Origin: Pedobacter chitinilyticus
Lineage (GTDB): Bacteria; Bacteroidota; Bacteroidia; Sphingobacteriales; Sphingobacteriaceae
DNA length: 64,000 bases
Assembly: GCF_003313385.1 (NCBI RefSeq)
Contig: NZ_QMHN01000001.1
Coordinates: forward strand, 1,593,117-1,657,116
Direction: 5' to 3'
Positions 54,585 through 63,414 of the stretch are shown piece by piece. The notes under the pieces were generated by a model. That model searched no databases. It was not told the DNA's origin and was given only the letters and a program-made list of their open reading frames with translations. A program made the position numbers and the translations under genes. How positions within the stretch are numbered: the stretch's first letter is position 1; every line of letters starts with the position of its first letter.

Positions 54585-54861
54585 TCATAAGGGGTATTGG
54601 AGACATTTTATACAATTCCTAATTTCAGAAAGTATTTCATTCAGGGTGGATGCTCCTCCAGGAAGCAGAAATGCTTGGGTAACATTTCCATCGGCTCCGG
54701 CTGTAGTGGATCCCACAACTTTCATATTAGGAACCATCTTCCTTGCCATGTACTCTCTGGTACTTTGTGTTTCTTCATTAACCAATTCTTCTTTTGCTAG
54801 AAGGGAAGTTTCTTGACCACCCCGAATTGAAAAAGGGCGAGCGCTCTCGAATGAAGATTTT
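54585..54861 (-). pseudogene. S41 peptidase C-terminal remnant
   Basis: The frame reads LVNEETQSTREYMARKMVPN then VVGSTTAGADGNVTQAFLLP and GGASTLNEI. This matches the S41 (tail-specific/tricorn-like) block containing the nucleophile serine in GSTTAG, normally followed by more sequence (GIRTMISG...) that is missing here. No N-terminal domain is present, so it is a decayed gene fragment. The outer limits are approximate. Confidence 0.55.
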
Positions 54862-54967
54862 CAGAATTAATCCTCATATAGATTTGCCCATATATATAAT
54901 TGAAAGGATTTTATAACAAGCATTAGACCTATACAGGATGGACATCATTAAATTCAAGGATTAAGCC

Positions 54968-55675
54968 TTATTTTTTTAAAAGAATATCTAACTGTGCCTT
55001 AAAGAGTTTGCCAATCGGAATGGTATAATTTTCAATAAATAGTTGGTTGCCTTCTACAAGCTTGATGTGTTTTGGAACTACCATAAACGATCTGTGTACC
55101 TGAACAAGACTATCAATAGGCATGAGTTCCGAGATGGAAGCTAGTTTTCCGCGTGTGGTAATGATCTCTTCTTTGAGTACAATTTTAATATAGTTACCTG
55201 CAGATTCAACAAACAAAATATCATCAATTACAATTTGTACATATTTGTTATCTGAACGGAGAAAAATTCTTTCCTGCTTTTCATCGCTAACAGCATTTTG
55301 GGTATTGGATGGTATTTTGGGATTATCGGCCCGTGCCTTATTCACCGCCTTTAAAAAGCGTTCGAACGAAAATGGTTTGAGCAGGTAATCAACAATGTTT
55401 AACTCATAACCTTCTAAAGCATGCTCTTTATAAGCGGTGGTTACAATTACTTTTGGTAGATTGGGCAGCGTTTTTAAAAAATCGAAGCCTTGCAGCTTAG
55501 GCATATTCAAGTCCAGAAAAATTAAATCTACTGTGTGTTTATTGAGGTACTCGATGGCTTCAATGGCATCATAGCAATCTTCCATCAATTGCATATTGGG
55601 CAGCAGCGAGCAATACTTTTTGATGATATCGTGAGCAATCGATTCATCATCCACAATAATGTATTTTAAACTCAT
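54968..55675 (-). CDS. LytTR-family response regulator
   Basis: 235 residues. The receiver domain (1-120) has Asp55 in DLIFLDLNMPKLQGF and acidic residues Asp9-Asp10. The LytTR DNA-binding domain (about 138-235) includes FLRSDNKYVQIVIDDILFVE and VHRSFMVVPKHIKLVEG. It is activated by the histidine kinase whose stop overlaps its ATG (ATGA). The likely target is the divergent ABC transporter operon or other envelope genes; no direct repeat site was confirmed. Confidence 0.93.
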   Translation of the reverse strand: MSLKYIIVDDESIAHDIIKKYCSLLPNMQLMEDCYDAIEAIEYLNKHTVDLIFLDLNMPKLQGFDFLKTLPNLPKVIVTTAYKEHALEGYELNIVDYLLKPFSFERFLKAVNKARADNPKIPSNTQNAVSDEKQERIFLRSDNKYVQIVIDDILFVESAGNYIKIVLKEEIITTRGKLASISELMPIDSLVQVHRSFMVVPKHIKLVEGNQLFIENYTIPIGKLFKAQLDILLKK

Positions 55676-56466
55676 AAAGTAAGTTTCAAGCTAATTTTAT
55701 AAATCGCTGCACTGGTAGAGGATATCTCCAATTCATGTTTTTTAAAGTAAACCAATTCTAACCGTTTTTTCAAATTATTCAAGCCAATACCTGGGTTGTC
55801 AATTTGTTCATCGGCATCAAAATTATTTTCAATTTCAAAATCGATGTGTTTTAAGGTCGCATTTAAACGAATATAAACAAATGCACCTTTTCTAAGTCTT
55901 TCTACCCCATGTTTAAAAGCATTTTCAACCATAATAATTAATAGCAAAGGCATAATTTTAATGGTTGGGTCTTCTACATCTACCTCAAAGCGAATATCTA
56001 TCGTTTTGTGGTAGCGCATTTTATGCAAATCCATGTAGTTTTCAAGATAGGTAATTTCGTCTGCTAAGCTAACCCAATCCTTTTGTCCTTCGTAAATGCT
56101 GTAGCGCATCATGTCTGATAGTTTAAGGATTAATTGTTGCGCTTTAGCAGGATTTAGTTCTACCAATCCGTACAAATTATTTAAGGTATTGAAAAAAAAG
56201 TGCGGATTAACCTGACTTTTCAGGTGCATTAATTCGGCTTGGGTTTTATCTTTTTTAAGGCGGAGTATATATTTGATCTGAATAACTAACCAGCGAATCA
56301 TCCAGACCATCATCGATATGAAAAATAGTAGGATGTAGATGTGATAATCTTCTTCTTTTCCAAAAAAGTCATTAAAAACCACAATTATGAGCGTGATTAC
56401 GATGAAAAAGTAAGGCACTAGCCTTTTAAGAAATTGCTTATTCAATAGTTTTTGGCGTAAAGTCAT
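55672..56466 (-). CDS. LytS/YehU-type sensor histidine kinase
   Basis: 264 residues. Two membrane helices (about 18-33 and 43-65) are followed by the His_kinase domain, with His89 in QVNPHFFFNTLNNLYG, and a HATPase domain with MVENAFKHGVERL and GIGLNNLKKRLE. There is no large sensory domain, so the signal is probably sensed within the membrane. It forms a two-component system with the overlapping LytTR regulator. It is divergent from the ABC ATPase gene across 202 bp. Confidence 0.92.
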   Translation of the reverse strand: MTLRQKLLNKQFLKRLVPYFFIVITLIIVVFNDFFGKEEDYHIYILLFFISMMVWMIRWLVIQIKYILRLKKDKTQAELMHLKSQVNPHFFFNTLNNLYGLVELNPAKAQQLILKLSDMMRYSIYEGQKDWVSLADEITYLENYMDLHKMRYHKTIDIRFEVDVEDPTIKIMPLLLIIMVENAFKHGVERLRKGAFVYIRLNATLKHIDFEIENNFDADEQIDNPGIGLNNLKKRLELVYFKKHELEISSTSAAIYKISLKLTL

Positions 56467-56668
56467 TTTACAAAACTACATAATAATTTAGGCGGTAAAT
56501 ACGGATTGTTGTAGACATACGTCATAGTGTGATGAACGTGCAGTTAATAGTGGCAAAGTACTTTTATCCCTATCTGCTGGCTATTTGAACCTATATGCCA
56601 TTCGTCTATCCCAATTGCTTTTTTATCCATTTTATTGCGCATAACATTGGCTTAAAATTTAATCAATT

Positions 56669-57541
56669 ATGCAAGATCTCATCATTAGCAATCTTTCTAA
56701 AACATACAAAAACGGCGTAAAAGCACTTCAGGATATAACCTTACAGATACCCATAGGGATGTATGGCTTGCTAGGGCCAAATGGCGCTGGCAAATCTACC
56801 TTGATGCGCACTATAGCCACTTTGCAAACACCTGATTTTGGCAGCATACAGTTAGGTGGTCTCGATGTTTTAGCGCAACCGAATGAATTGAGAAAGGTAT
56901 TGGGTTACTTGCCACAGCAATTTGGGGTGTATCCAGCATTATCTGCTGAGCTATTATTGGATCATTTGGCGGTGCTGAAGGGAATTATCAACAGCAAAGA
57001 GCGTAAAGAAATTATACAGGCACTATTACATAAGGTAAACTTATACGAAGTGCGAAAACAAAAACTGGGCGGGTTTTCTGGAGGGATGAAACAACGTTTT
57101 GGCATTGCCCAGGCACTATTGAACAATCCTAAATTGCTGATTGTAGATGAGCCAACAGCAGGTTTAGATCCTGTAGAACGCAACCGCTTTTATAATTTAC
57201 TAAGTGAAGTTGGCGAGCAGACCATTGTTATTCTCTCCACACATATTGTAGATGATGTAAAAGAATTATGCCCTCGAATGGCCATCATTAACAAAGGGAA
57301 GGTACTTGTTCAGGGTAATCCTTTACAAATTATGGAAAACCTGCAGGGGCGATTGTATGAGAAAATGATACACAAAAACGAATTGGAACATTATAAAAAT
57401 GAATATCAGGTCATTAGTGATCGACTGTATTTAGGAAACCAAATTGTTCACGTGTTGAGTGACAAACACCCTGGTTCAGGCTTCAAACTTATTGAGGCCA
57501 ACTTAGAAGATGTTTATATGTCTCAAATTTTTAACGCTTAA
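56669..57541 (+). CDS. ABC transporter ATP-binding protein
   Basis: 290 residues. Walker A GPNGAGKST (36-44), the signature GGFSGGMKQR, and Walker B LLIVDEPTAGLDP mark an ABC-2 exporter-type ATPase. The start is an ATG. It is 12 nt ahead of the ABC-2 permease/M1 peptidase fusion and surely its partner. The substrate is unknown. It is divergent from a LytS/LytTR two-component system, which may control it. Confidence 0.93.
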   Translation: MQDLIISNLSKTYKNGVKALQDITLQIPIGMYGLLGPNGAGKSTLMRTIATLQTPDFGSIQLGGLDVLAQPNELRKVLGYLPQQFGVYPALSAELLLDHLAVLKGIINSKERKEIIQALLHKVNLYEVRKQKLGGFSGGMKQRFGIAQALLNNPKLLIVDEPTAGLDPVERNRFYNLLSEVGEQTIVILSTHIVDDVKELCPRMAIINKGKVLVQGNPLQIMENLQGRLYEKMIHKNELEHYKNEYQVISDRLYLGNQIVHVLSDKHPGSGFKLIEANLEDVYMSQIFNA

Positions 57542-57553
57542 TCTCTAAACCTT

Positions 57554-60500
57554 ATGTTTTACGAATTTTTCATCTTCGAAATTAAATACCGATTAAAGCG
57601 ACCTGAAACTTATTTCTTCTTTCTGCTGCTATTTATGTTCTCGGCAGTAGGCGTGGAGTTTGTTTTTCAGGGTATAGATTTAGGATTGGTAAAGAAGAAT
57701 GCGCCATTGGTGATTGCTAAAACAATGGGTGCAATTACGGGTCTGTCTATGATTATTTCATCTATGATTATGGGCGTTCCGGTACTGCGTGATTTTCAGT
57801 ATGATGTTACTTCGCTCATCTATGTTAATCCTATCGCAAAAAGGGATTATCTGTTGGGCCGTTTTTTAGGTTCTTTTGTGGTATTACTTTTTATTTTTAG
57901 TGCTGTGCTTTGGGGAATGATGATCGGAGAATTTATGCCTTGGAACAAACCAAACGAGTTTTTGCCCTTTCAGTTGATGAATTACCTACAGCCCTTTATT
58001 TGGGTGGTTTTGCCTACGTTGTTTTTTGGTGCTGCTGTATTTTTTGCGACTGGGGCGCTTACTAAAAATCTAATGGTGGTGTATATGCAAGGTGTCGTCA
58101 TTTTTGTATTGTTTATGATTACCAAAGGCATTACGAATGAAACCTTACAGGCCTTATTTGATCCCTTCTCACTCACTACCTTAACTAAAGCAAGTAAAGG
58201 CTGGACGGTAGCGGATAGAAATGCTGCACTTATTCCTGTATCAGGAATTATGCTGCTCAATAGATTTTTCTGGATAGGCGTGGGTATTTTGGCCTTGGCC
58301 ATTGGCTACAACAAGTTTAAATTGATAGTTGTAAACGAAAAGGTTTCTCCTAAAAAACAACCGCAAGAAATTAAAAGCACAGCGGTTATATTTACGAAAC
58401 GCCTACCCTTGGTTACACCTGTTTATGATATGAAAGCGCAGTTCGTTCAGCTATTGCTTAACGCTTGGTTTCATAGTTTGTCTATTCTTAAACTGATTTC
58501 CTTTTGGGCAATTATTCTGTGTTGTTTCGTCGTTATTTTGGTCAATTCGGTAAGTTTGGGCAATGCTTATGGTGTAGATAGTTACCCAACTACGTATTTC
58601 ATTATCGAAGAACTGCGGGAGATGTCTATTTATTTCTTCATGATTATTTTAGTTTTTTATGCTGGCGAAATCATGTGGAAGGAAAAAGATGTAAATCTTA
58701 ACCTCATTCATGATGCTACACCGCTTGCTAGTTTTGTTAATCTGAGCAGCAGATTTCTGGGATTACTGCTCATTTATGCCATTGTGATGCTTTCGCTCAT
58801 TGCTGCTGGTATGCTCTTTCAAACATTTAACGGCTATTATCATTACGAATTGGATGTCTATTTCTTCGGCTTTTTCTTAGAGCTATTTCCATTTTTGGCA
58901 CTTTATACTTTTGCAGCCATTTTCTTTCAGGCACTTACTGGCAACAAATTTATGGGGATGCTCGCCACCATCGCCTTTGCCATCATCAACGTAGCTATTG
59001 GCGTATTTGGTTTAGAACATGCCTTGCTTAACTTTGGCGGGCAGGCGCTGGCTAGTTATTCTGATATGAATGGATATGGTCACTTCTTAACGGCCTACCT
59101 TTGGGTAAAAATCTACTGGGTTTTGTTTGGTGTGCTGCTCTTAATTTTTGCGAGTATTTTGATGGCAAAAGGAAACGAAACAGGCTTGAGCAAAAGATGG
59201 ACGAGCGGACTAAAACAAATAGAGAAATCGTTTAGGATTTTTAGTTTAGTTTGCCTCACGCTCTTTATCAGCATTGGAAGTTATATTTTTTACAATACCA
59301 ATGTGTTAAATGAATTTTGGACGAAGGGCGAGCAAAGCGATTTTAGAGCTGGTTACGAAAAGGCGTTGAAGCAGTTTGAATACCTCCCACAGCCTAAAAT
59401 TACAGCTATCAAACTAAAAGTTGATTTGTTTCCTTCGCAGAGAGCCTATCAAATTAAAGGTGAATATTTGCTTACCAATATATCTCCAGTTCCTATTCGG
59501 CAAATTCATGTGCAAAAACTATTAGAATCAAATTTAACATTAACAGACGTAAGCTTTAATTGCCCTGCAACCACAAACAAAAGGTATGAAAAATATCATT
59601 ATATCATTTACGAGTTGAGCCAGCCGTTAGCATCTGGCCAAACGCTAAGAATGAACTTTAAACAAACCTTACAGCCGAAGGGTTTTGAAGCCGATAATTC
59701 TGATATAGATGTAGTTGACAACGGTACTTTTTTTGATAATGCGGTGCTGCCAAGTTTTGGTTATCAAAAAAAATATGAACTGCAAGAAGAAGACGACAGA
59801 AAGCATTTTGCACTGTTACCACGAAAGCATAAAGCCAAACGAGATGATGTACGAGAGCTGGTAAATGCACGTAGCGGAAGTGATTCTGATGGTATCAACT
59901 TAGATATTGTCATCAGTACAACAGCGCCACAAACAGCACTTACGTCTGGCGATTTAGTGGCAAAATGGAATACCAATGATCGTAATTATTTTCATTATAA
60001 AACCAATCAACAGATCATCAATTTTTATCCCATAGTATCGGCTGATTATCAAGTGATGAGAGATACTTGCATCCCGTTAGGAAATACCAAAAATAAACCT
60101 GTTGATTTAGAGATTTATTACCAAAAAGGGTATGAGTACAACTTGAAACGTATGATGGAATCGATGAAAATGTCTTTGGATTATTACAGCAAACATTTCA
60201 GCCCTTACCAATACCAGCAATTGCGTATTGTGGAGTTTCCAAGGTATCGCACCTTTGCCCAATCGCTCCCTGGCATTATCCCTTTTTCGGAGGCTATTGG
60301 TTTTGTAATGAACATTGATGATCAAAAAGATGTAGACATGGCATTTTACGTTACTGCTCATGAGGTGGCACACCAATGGTGGGGCTTACAATTGGAAGCT
60401 GCAAATGTACAGGGACAAAATATGATTTTAGAAACACTGGCCCAATATTCGGCTATGATGGTGCTTAAAGCAAAATATTCGGATAAAAAAGTGCAGCAAT

Positions 60501-60829
60501 TTTTAAAGTTCCAATTGAATGAATATAACGAAGCTAAGTTAAAGTCGAGCAAGAAAGAGCTACCATTGGCATTGGTTGAAAATGAAGAACACATTTACTA
60601 CAACAAAGGCGCAATTGTGATGTATGAATTGCAGGAACAAATTGGTGAAGAGCATGTGAACAAAGCCTTACAACATTTCCTAAAGGATTGGCGCTCTTTT
60701 AACAAGCAGAAAAAGTTAAATCGCTATGCAACTACATTAGATCTGATTCAGTATTTCCGCGGGGTAACGCCAGATTTGAAGCAGCATGTTATAACAGACT
60801 TGTTTGAAAAGGTGAATAGTATGAAGTAG
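57554..60829 (+). CDS. ABC-2 permease fused to an M1-type metallopeptidase
   Basis: 1091 residues. The first 570 residues hold about 12 membrane helices in two blocks (about 20-265 and 310-560), an ABC-2 permease arrangement. A helix near 575-590 leads into an extracytoplasmic M1 peptidase-like domain (about 640-1090). Zinc site: HEVAH at 936-940 (HEVAHQWWG), and 19 residues later Glu960 in MILETLAQYSA; classical M1 enzymes have 18 between. The substrate-binding GxMxN sequence is not evident. It probably exports a peptide or lipid through the pore and trims it outside. Confidence 0.9.
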   Translation: MFYEFFIFEIKYRLKRPETYFFFLLLFMFSAVGVEFVFQGIDLGLVKKNAPLVIAKTMGAITGLSMIISSMIMGVPVLRDFQYDVTSLIYVNPIAKRDYLLGRFLGSFVVLLFIFSAVLWGMMIGEFMPWNKPNEFLPFQLMNYLQPFIWVVLPTLFFGAAVFFATGALTKNLMVVYMQGVVIFVLFMITKGITNETLQALFDPFSLTTLTKASKGWTVADRNAALIPVSGIMLLNRFFWIGVGILALAIGYNKFKLIVVNEKVSPKKQPQEIKSTAVIFTKRLPLVTPVYDMKAQFVQLLLNAWFHSLSILKLISFWAIILCCFVVILVNSVSLGNAYGVDSYPTTYFIIEELREMSIYFFMIILVFYAGEIMWKEKDVNLNLIHDATPLASFVNLSSRFLGLLLIYAIVMLSLIAAGMLFQTFNGYYHYELDVYFFGFFLELFPFLALYTFAAIFFQALTGNKFMGMLATIAFAIINVAIGVFGLEHALLNFGGQALASYSDMNGYGHFLTAYLWVKIYWVLFGVLLLIFASILMAKGNETGLSKRWTSGLKQIEKSFRIFSLVCLTLFISIGSYIFYNTNVLNEFWTKGEQSDFRAGYEKALKQFEYLPQPKITAIKLKVDLFPSQRAYQIKGEYLLTNISPVPIRQIHVQKLLESNLTLTDVSFNCPATTNKRYEKYHYIIYELSQPLASGQTLRMNFKQTLQPKGFEADNSDIDVVDNGTFFDNAVLPSFGYQKKYELQEEDDRKHFALLPRKHKAKRDDVRELVNARSGSDSDGINLDIVISTTAPQTALTSGDLVAKWNTNDRNYFHYKTNQQIINFYPIVSADYQVMRDTCIPLGNTKNKPVDLEIYYQKGYEYNLKRMMESMKMSLDYYSKHFSPYQYQQLRIVEFPRYRTFAQSLPGIIPFSEAIGFVMNIDDQKDVDMAFYVTAHEVAHQWWGLQLEAANVQGQNMILETLAQYSAMMVLKAKYSDKKVQQFLKFQLNEYNEAKLKSSKKELPLALVENEEHIYYNKGAIVMYELQEQIGEEHVNKALQHFLKDWRSFNKQKKLNRYATTLDLIQYFRGVTPDLKQHVITDLFEKVNSMK

Positions 60830-60847
60830 CTAATGACCAATATACAC

Positions 60848-61082
60848 ATGAAGAAATTTACATTTACCTTTATTTTTGATCATTTCAGTTAGCCTTAATG
60901 CACACGAAAAAGTAGTAACTCATAAAGATTCGCTAAACTGGGTTGTAAAAGAGTATTATGACCTAAATCTAAAGACAATTGGTTTAAATGATGATTTCTA
61001 CCAAGGGATAATCTCTCCAAAACCACCTATTTCAATCAATTCGTTTACAAAATGGTTTGAATTACGCACCGTAAATGACCCT
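60848..61082 (+). pseudogene. Truncated and frameshifted small exported protein
   Basis: The reading MKKFTFTFIF is joined, through a one-base frameshift near 60877, to LIISVSLNAHEKVVTHKDSL, making a good signal peptide. The body (VVKEYYDLNLKTIGLNDDFY) runs into the 43-bp repeat at 61083, after which the sequence is no longer protein-like. The gene appears broken both by the frameshift and by the repeat junction. Confidence 0.5.
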
Positions 61083-61125
61083 CGAGTTTTGAAAGCAGTT
61101 CTGAAAATAGCTGCTTTTTTTGTTT
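61083..61125 (+). repeat. 43-bp direct repeat, right copy (att-like)
   Basis: 42 of 43 bases match 53472-53514 just after tRNA-His. It is not next to any tRNA here and cuts the 3' end of the pseudogene at 60848-61082. Confidence 0.8.
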
Positions 61126-61225
61126 ACATCGCTTTTTGCAAAACAAAAAGTGGTTTTAAAGTGGTTAACTATCTTAATTAGCTAGAATCTCTTCCTGTCC
61201 TCTTAAAGAGTAACTTCCAAAAAAA

Positions 61226-61247
61226 AGCCCCGTCTGTAGACGGGGCG
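61226..61247 (-). terminator. Terminator of the adhesin/PorP operon
   Basis: GCCCCGTC, TGTA loop, GACGGGGC: a perfect 8-bp GC-rich stem followed on the minus strand by eight T, 29 bp after the PorP stop. Confidence 0.92.
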
Positions 61248-61275
61248 TTCAATAAATTTATAAACAGATCTTAAT

Positions 61276-62205
61276 CTATTTACCAAAAAGGTTGAGCTTC
61301 AAGTTTACCTCGAAACTGCCATTAGTCTGGCCTGCCAGTGCCGCTGTATTGGAGCTATAGATCCCCATCAGATCAAAGTTTTTAGATAGCTTTGCACTAA
61401 ATCCGAACGAAGTGCTCTTTGTACTGTGGTACATCGCCATCAAACCGATCTTATCTTCAACAAAGGTAAAGTTCGCACCCACATCGAAGATGTTGTCCAT
61501 GCCCTTTACCCCACGGAAGGCCACTTTTGGTTCCAGCCCCATTCCCTCACTTTCAGATAACCTTATCCTGTAGCTGGCCGCGGCAAAGAACCTTGCCTCA
61601 TTCACCACCCGTTCACCATCTTTGCTGAAGCCCAAGTTGTTCCTCAGATTGGGCATGGCCGCTTGTAGGCTCAGTTTTCCGCTGGTATAAGCTACCCCGA
61701 AATCTCCATCCACATATTGTTGGCGCTCGTTGAAATTCCTCGTTGAGGGATCGTTCGGATCACCGTCCATCAGGCCCTGGTCCACCAGCTCGTCCATAAA
61801 GCCCAGCGACAGCCCAAAGCTCAGCTTATCATTTTTACTGCTGACTGGAAGGTGATAGGCATAGCTGCCCATTACCCTGGTACGTTTGAATAGCCCCGTC
61901 TGGTCATTGTATACGTTTAGTCCGAGACCCGCCTTTGGCGTCATTGCATAGGAGCCTGTCAGCAACTGCACCTTTGGCGACCCAGGGATCGTGCTCCATT
62001 GTTGACGATAGCCCAGATCAACCTCTAGTCCTTTTCCAATGCCCGCAAAGGCAGGATTGTTTAGGTACTGGTTATGGTAGTACATTGCACCCAATGGTGC
62101 CAACTGTGCATTTGCGGTACCGAAGGTAATTCCCGATACCATCAATGCCATTATATATCTTTTCATTTTCATGAACTTGTTCATTGTTATACTCATTCTA
62201 AACAT
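61276..62205 (-). CDS. PorP/SprF family type IX secretion membrane protein
   Basis: 309 residues. The signal peptide ends near residue 33 (GTANA-Q); several ATGs in the first 15 codons make the exact start uncertain. The N-terminal mature part LGAMYYHNQYLNNPAFAG is the PorP/SprF signature, followed by an outer-membrane beta-barrel ending in an even-numbered C-terminal strand (FEVNLKLNLFGK). Members work with T9SS to place specific adhesins on the surface, as SprF does for SprB. It starts 3 nt after the adhesin gene, in the same operon. Confidence 0.93.
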   Translation of the reverse strand: MFRMSITMNKFMKMKRYIMALMVSGITFGTANAQLAPLGAMYYHNQYLNNPAFAGIGKGLEVDLGYRQQWSTIPGSPKVQLLTGSYAMTPKAGLGLNVYNDQTGLFKRTRVMGSYAYHLPVSSKNDKLSFGLSLGFMDELVDQGLMDGDPNDPSTRNFNERQQYVDGDFGVAYTSGKLSLQAAMPNLRNNLGFSKDGERVVNEARFFAAASYRIRLSESEGMGLEPKVAFRGVKGMDNIFDVGANFTFVEDKIGLMAMYHSTKSTSFGFSAKLSKNFDLMGIYSSNTAALAGQTNGSFEVNLKLNLFGK

Positions 62206-62208
62206 CCC

Positions 62209-63414
62209 TTAGTCCCTTACAATTGATACGAAACCTTTTCTCTTTGCTTTGCCATTACCAAAGTCGATGATGTAATAATAGGTGCCTTTGGCCAATGGCG
62301 ATCCGCTGAAGGTGCCATCCCAGTTATTGTCGTAACTTTTCTTGCTGTAGACGATCCTACCAGCGACATCGAAGATCTTGATCTCGTTGTTTGGATACAT
62401 ATCGATATTACGGATCACTAGGTAGTCATTCTTTCCATCGCCATTTGGCGTAAGTATATTAGTGCCAGAGATCAACTCGAAATCTTCCCTCACCTCGATG
62501 GTTATTGTAGCACTCTGGCTACAGCCGTTGGCGTTGGTAGCCGTTACGGTATAGGTAGTCGTTTGCGAAGGACGAACTGTAAGCACCGCTGTTTGTTGAC
62601 CGCTGATGATACCATTTGCATTAGACCAGCTATGAGCGGCTCCGCCAGTTGCTGTAAGCTGCAAAGTAGCCCCCTTGGAAACCGAGAGACCGCTGCCCGA
62701 AACGATATTTACCATCGGAAGGGCATTGATGGTCAGCTGACCGTTCACATATGCAAAGGTATAATTGCCCGAAGCCCCGCCACCAGGTATAAGGGCATAG
62801 GTTCCTGCTGCACTATTAGGTGTTGCACTGGTTGTAACCGTAGGCTTGGCAGAAAGACTGTTCTCGTTATCACTGAACCTGAAACCACTGTAGCTTAGGC
62901 TTAAAGCTGGCAGGTTATTTCCTTGACACATTACAGCACTGTTGGTACTTACCGTAAGCACTGCCTTATTGATGACAAAGTTGGCACCAACATAAGTAAT
63001 CGCATAATTACCACCAAGGCTTAAGGTGCCCTGCTCAATGGCATAGCTTCCCACATTCTCTCCCACCACACGCGTAATTGCTCCACTAAAGTTGTCGCTA
63101 CCCACAAGGGTTCCTGTATAACTATAGGTTAGGGCAGGATCGGCATCGCCATAGGTCTTCGCTTTTGCAGCAGCAGTCACCGTAATTGGCTTAGCTTCTA
63201 CCATGATATTTCCTGTAGCGTAGCCGATGTTATAGTTAGCGGCAGTAAAGGTGCCCCCAATGGCAGCACTTGGCGTAACAGCGGCTGTATAGGTACCCAC
63301 TGTAGCATTAGCCGCAGCGCCTGTTCCGTAGGCAATCGTTACACTTCCAATCGTCTCCCCGTTCTCTAAACCTGTACTGGTAAATGCGGTTGAACCAGCA
63401 GTTCCCGCTAATAC
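62209..63414 (-). CDS. C-terminal part of a T9SS type-B adhesin, downstream of an in-frame amber
   Basis: Reading frame continuous with 63415-64000 but separated from it by a TAG at 63415-63417. It starts VLAGTAGSTAFTSTGLENGE, the rest of an MBG repeat; the first usable ATG inside is at 63300. It continues through divergent MBG modules (ITVTAAAKAKTYGDADPAL) and Ig-like segments (SVSKGATLQLTATGGAAHSW). The C-terminus (NILTPNGDGKNDYLVI, YSKKSYDNNWDGTFSG, KRKGFVSIVRD) is the gliding-motility/T9SS type-B sorting domain. The product would be a long surface protein handled by the adjacent PorP/SprF. As read, the amber stop would prevent secretion of the repeats. Confidence 0.8.
   Translation of the reverse strand, partial: VLAGTAGSTAFTSTGLENGETIGSVTIAYGTGAAANATVGTYTAAVTPSAAIGGTFTAANYNIGYATGNIMVEAKPITVTAAAKAKTYGDADPALTYSYTGTLVGSDNFSGAITRVVGENVGSYAIEQGTLSLGGNYAITYVGANFVINKAVLTVSTNSAVMCQGNNLPALSLSYSGFRFSDNENSLSAKPTVTTSATPNSAAGTYALIPGGGASGNYTFAYVNGQLTINALPMVNIVSGSGLSVSKGATLQLTATGGAAHSWSNANGIISGQQTAVLTVRPSQTTTYTVTATNANGCSQSATITIEVREDFELISGTNILTPNGDGKNDYLVIRNIDMYPNNEIKIFDVAGRIVYSKKSYDNNWDGTFSGSPLAKGTYYYIIDFGNGKAKRKGFVSIVRD

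Noticed and set aside
53515..61082. Complete integrative element with integrase
   Set aside because: No recombinase, transfer or phage gene is present; only the direct repeats and broken genes suggest an island, so it is reported as a hypothesis.
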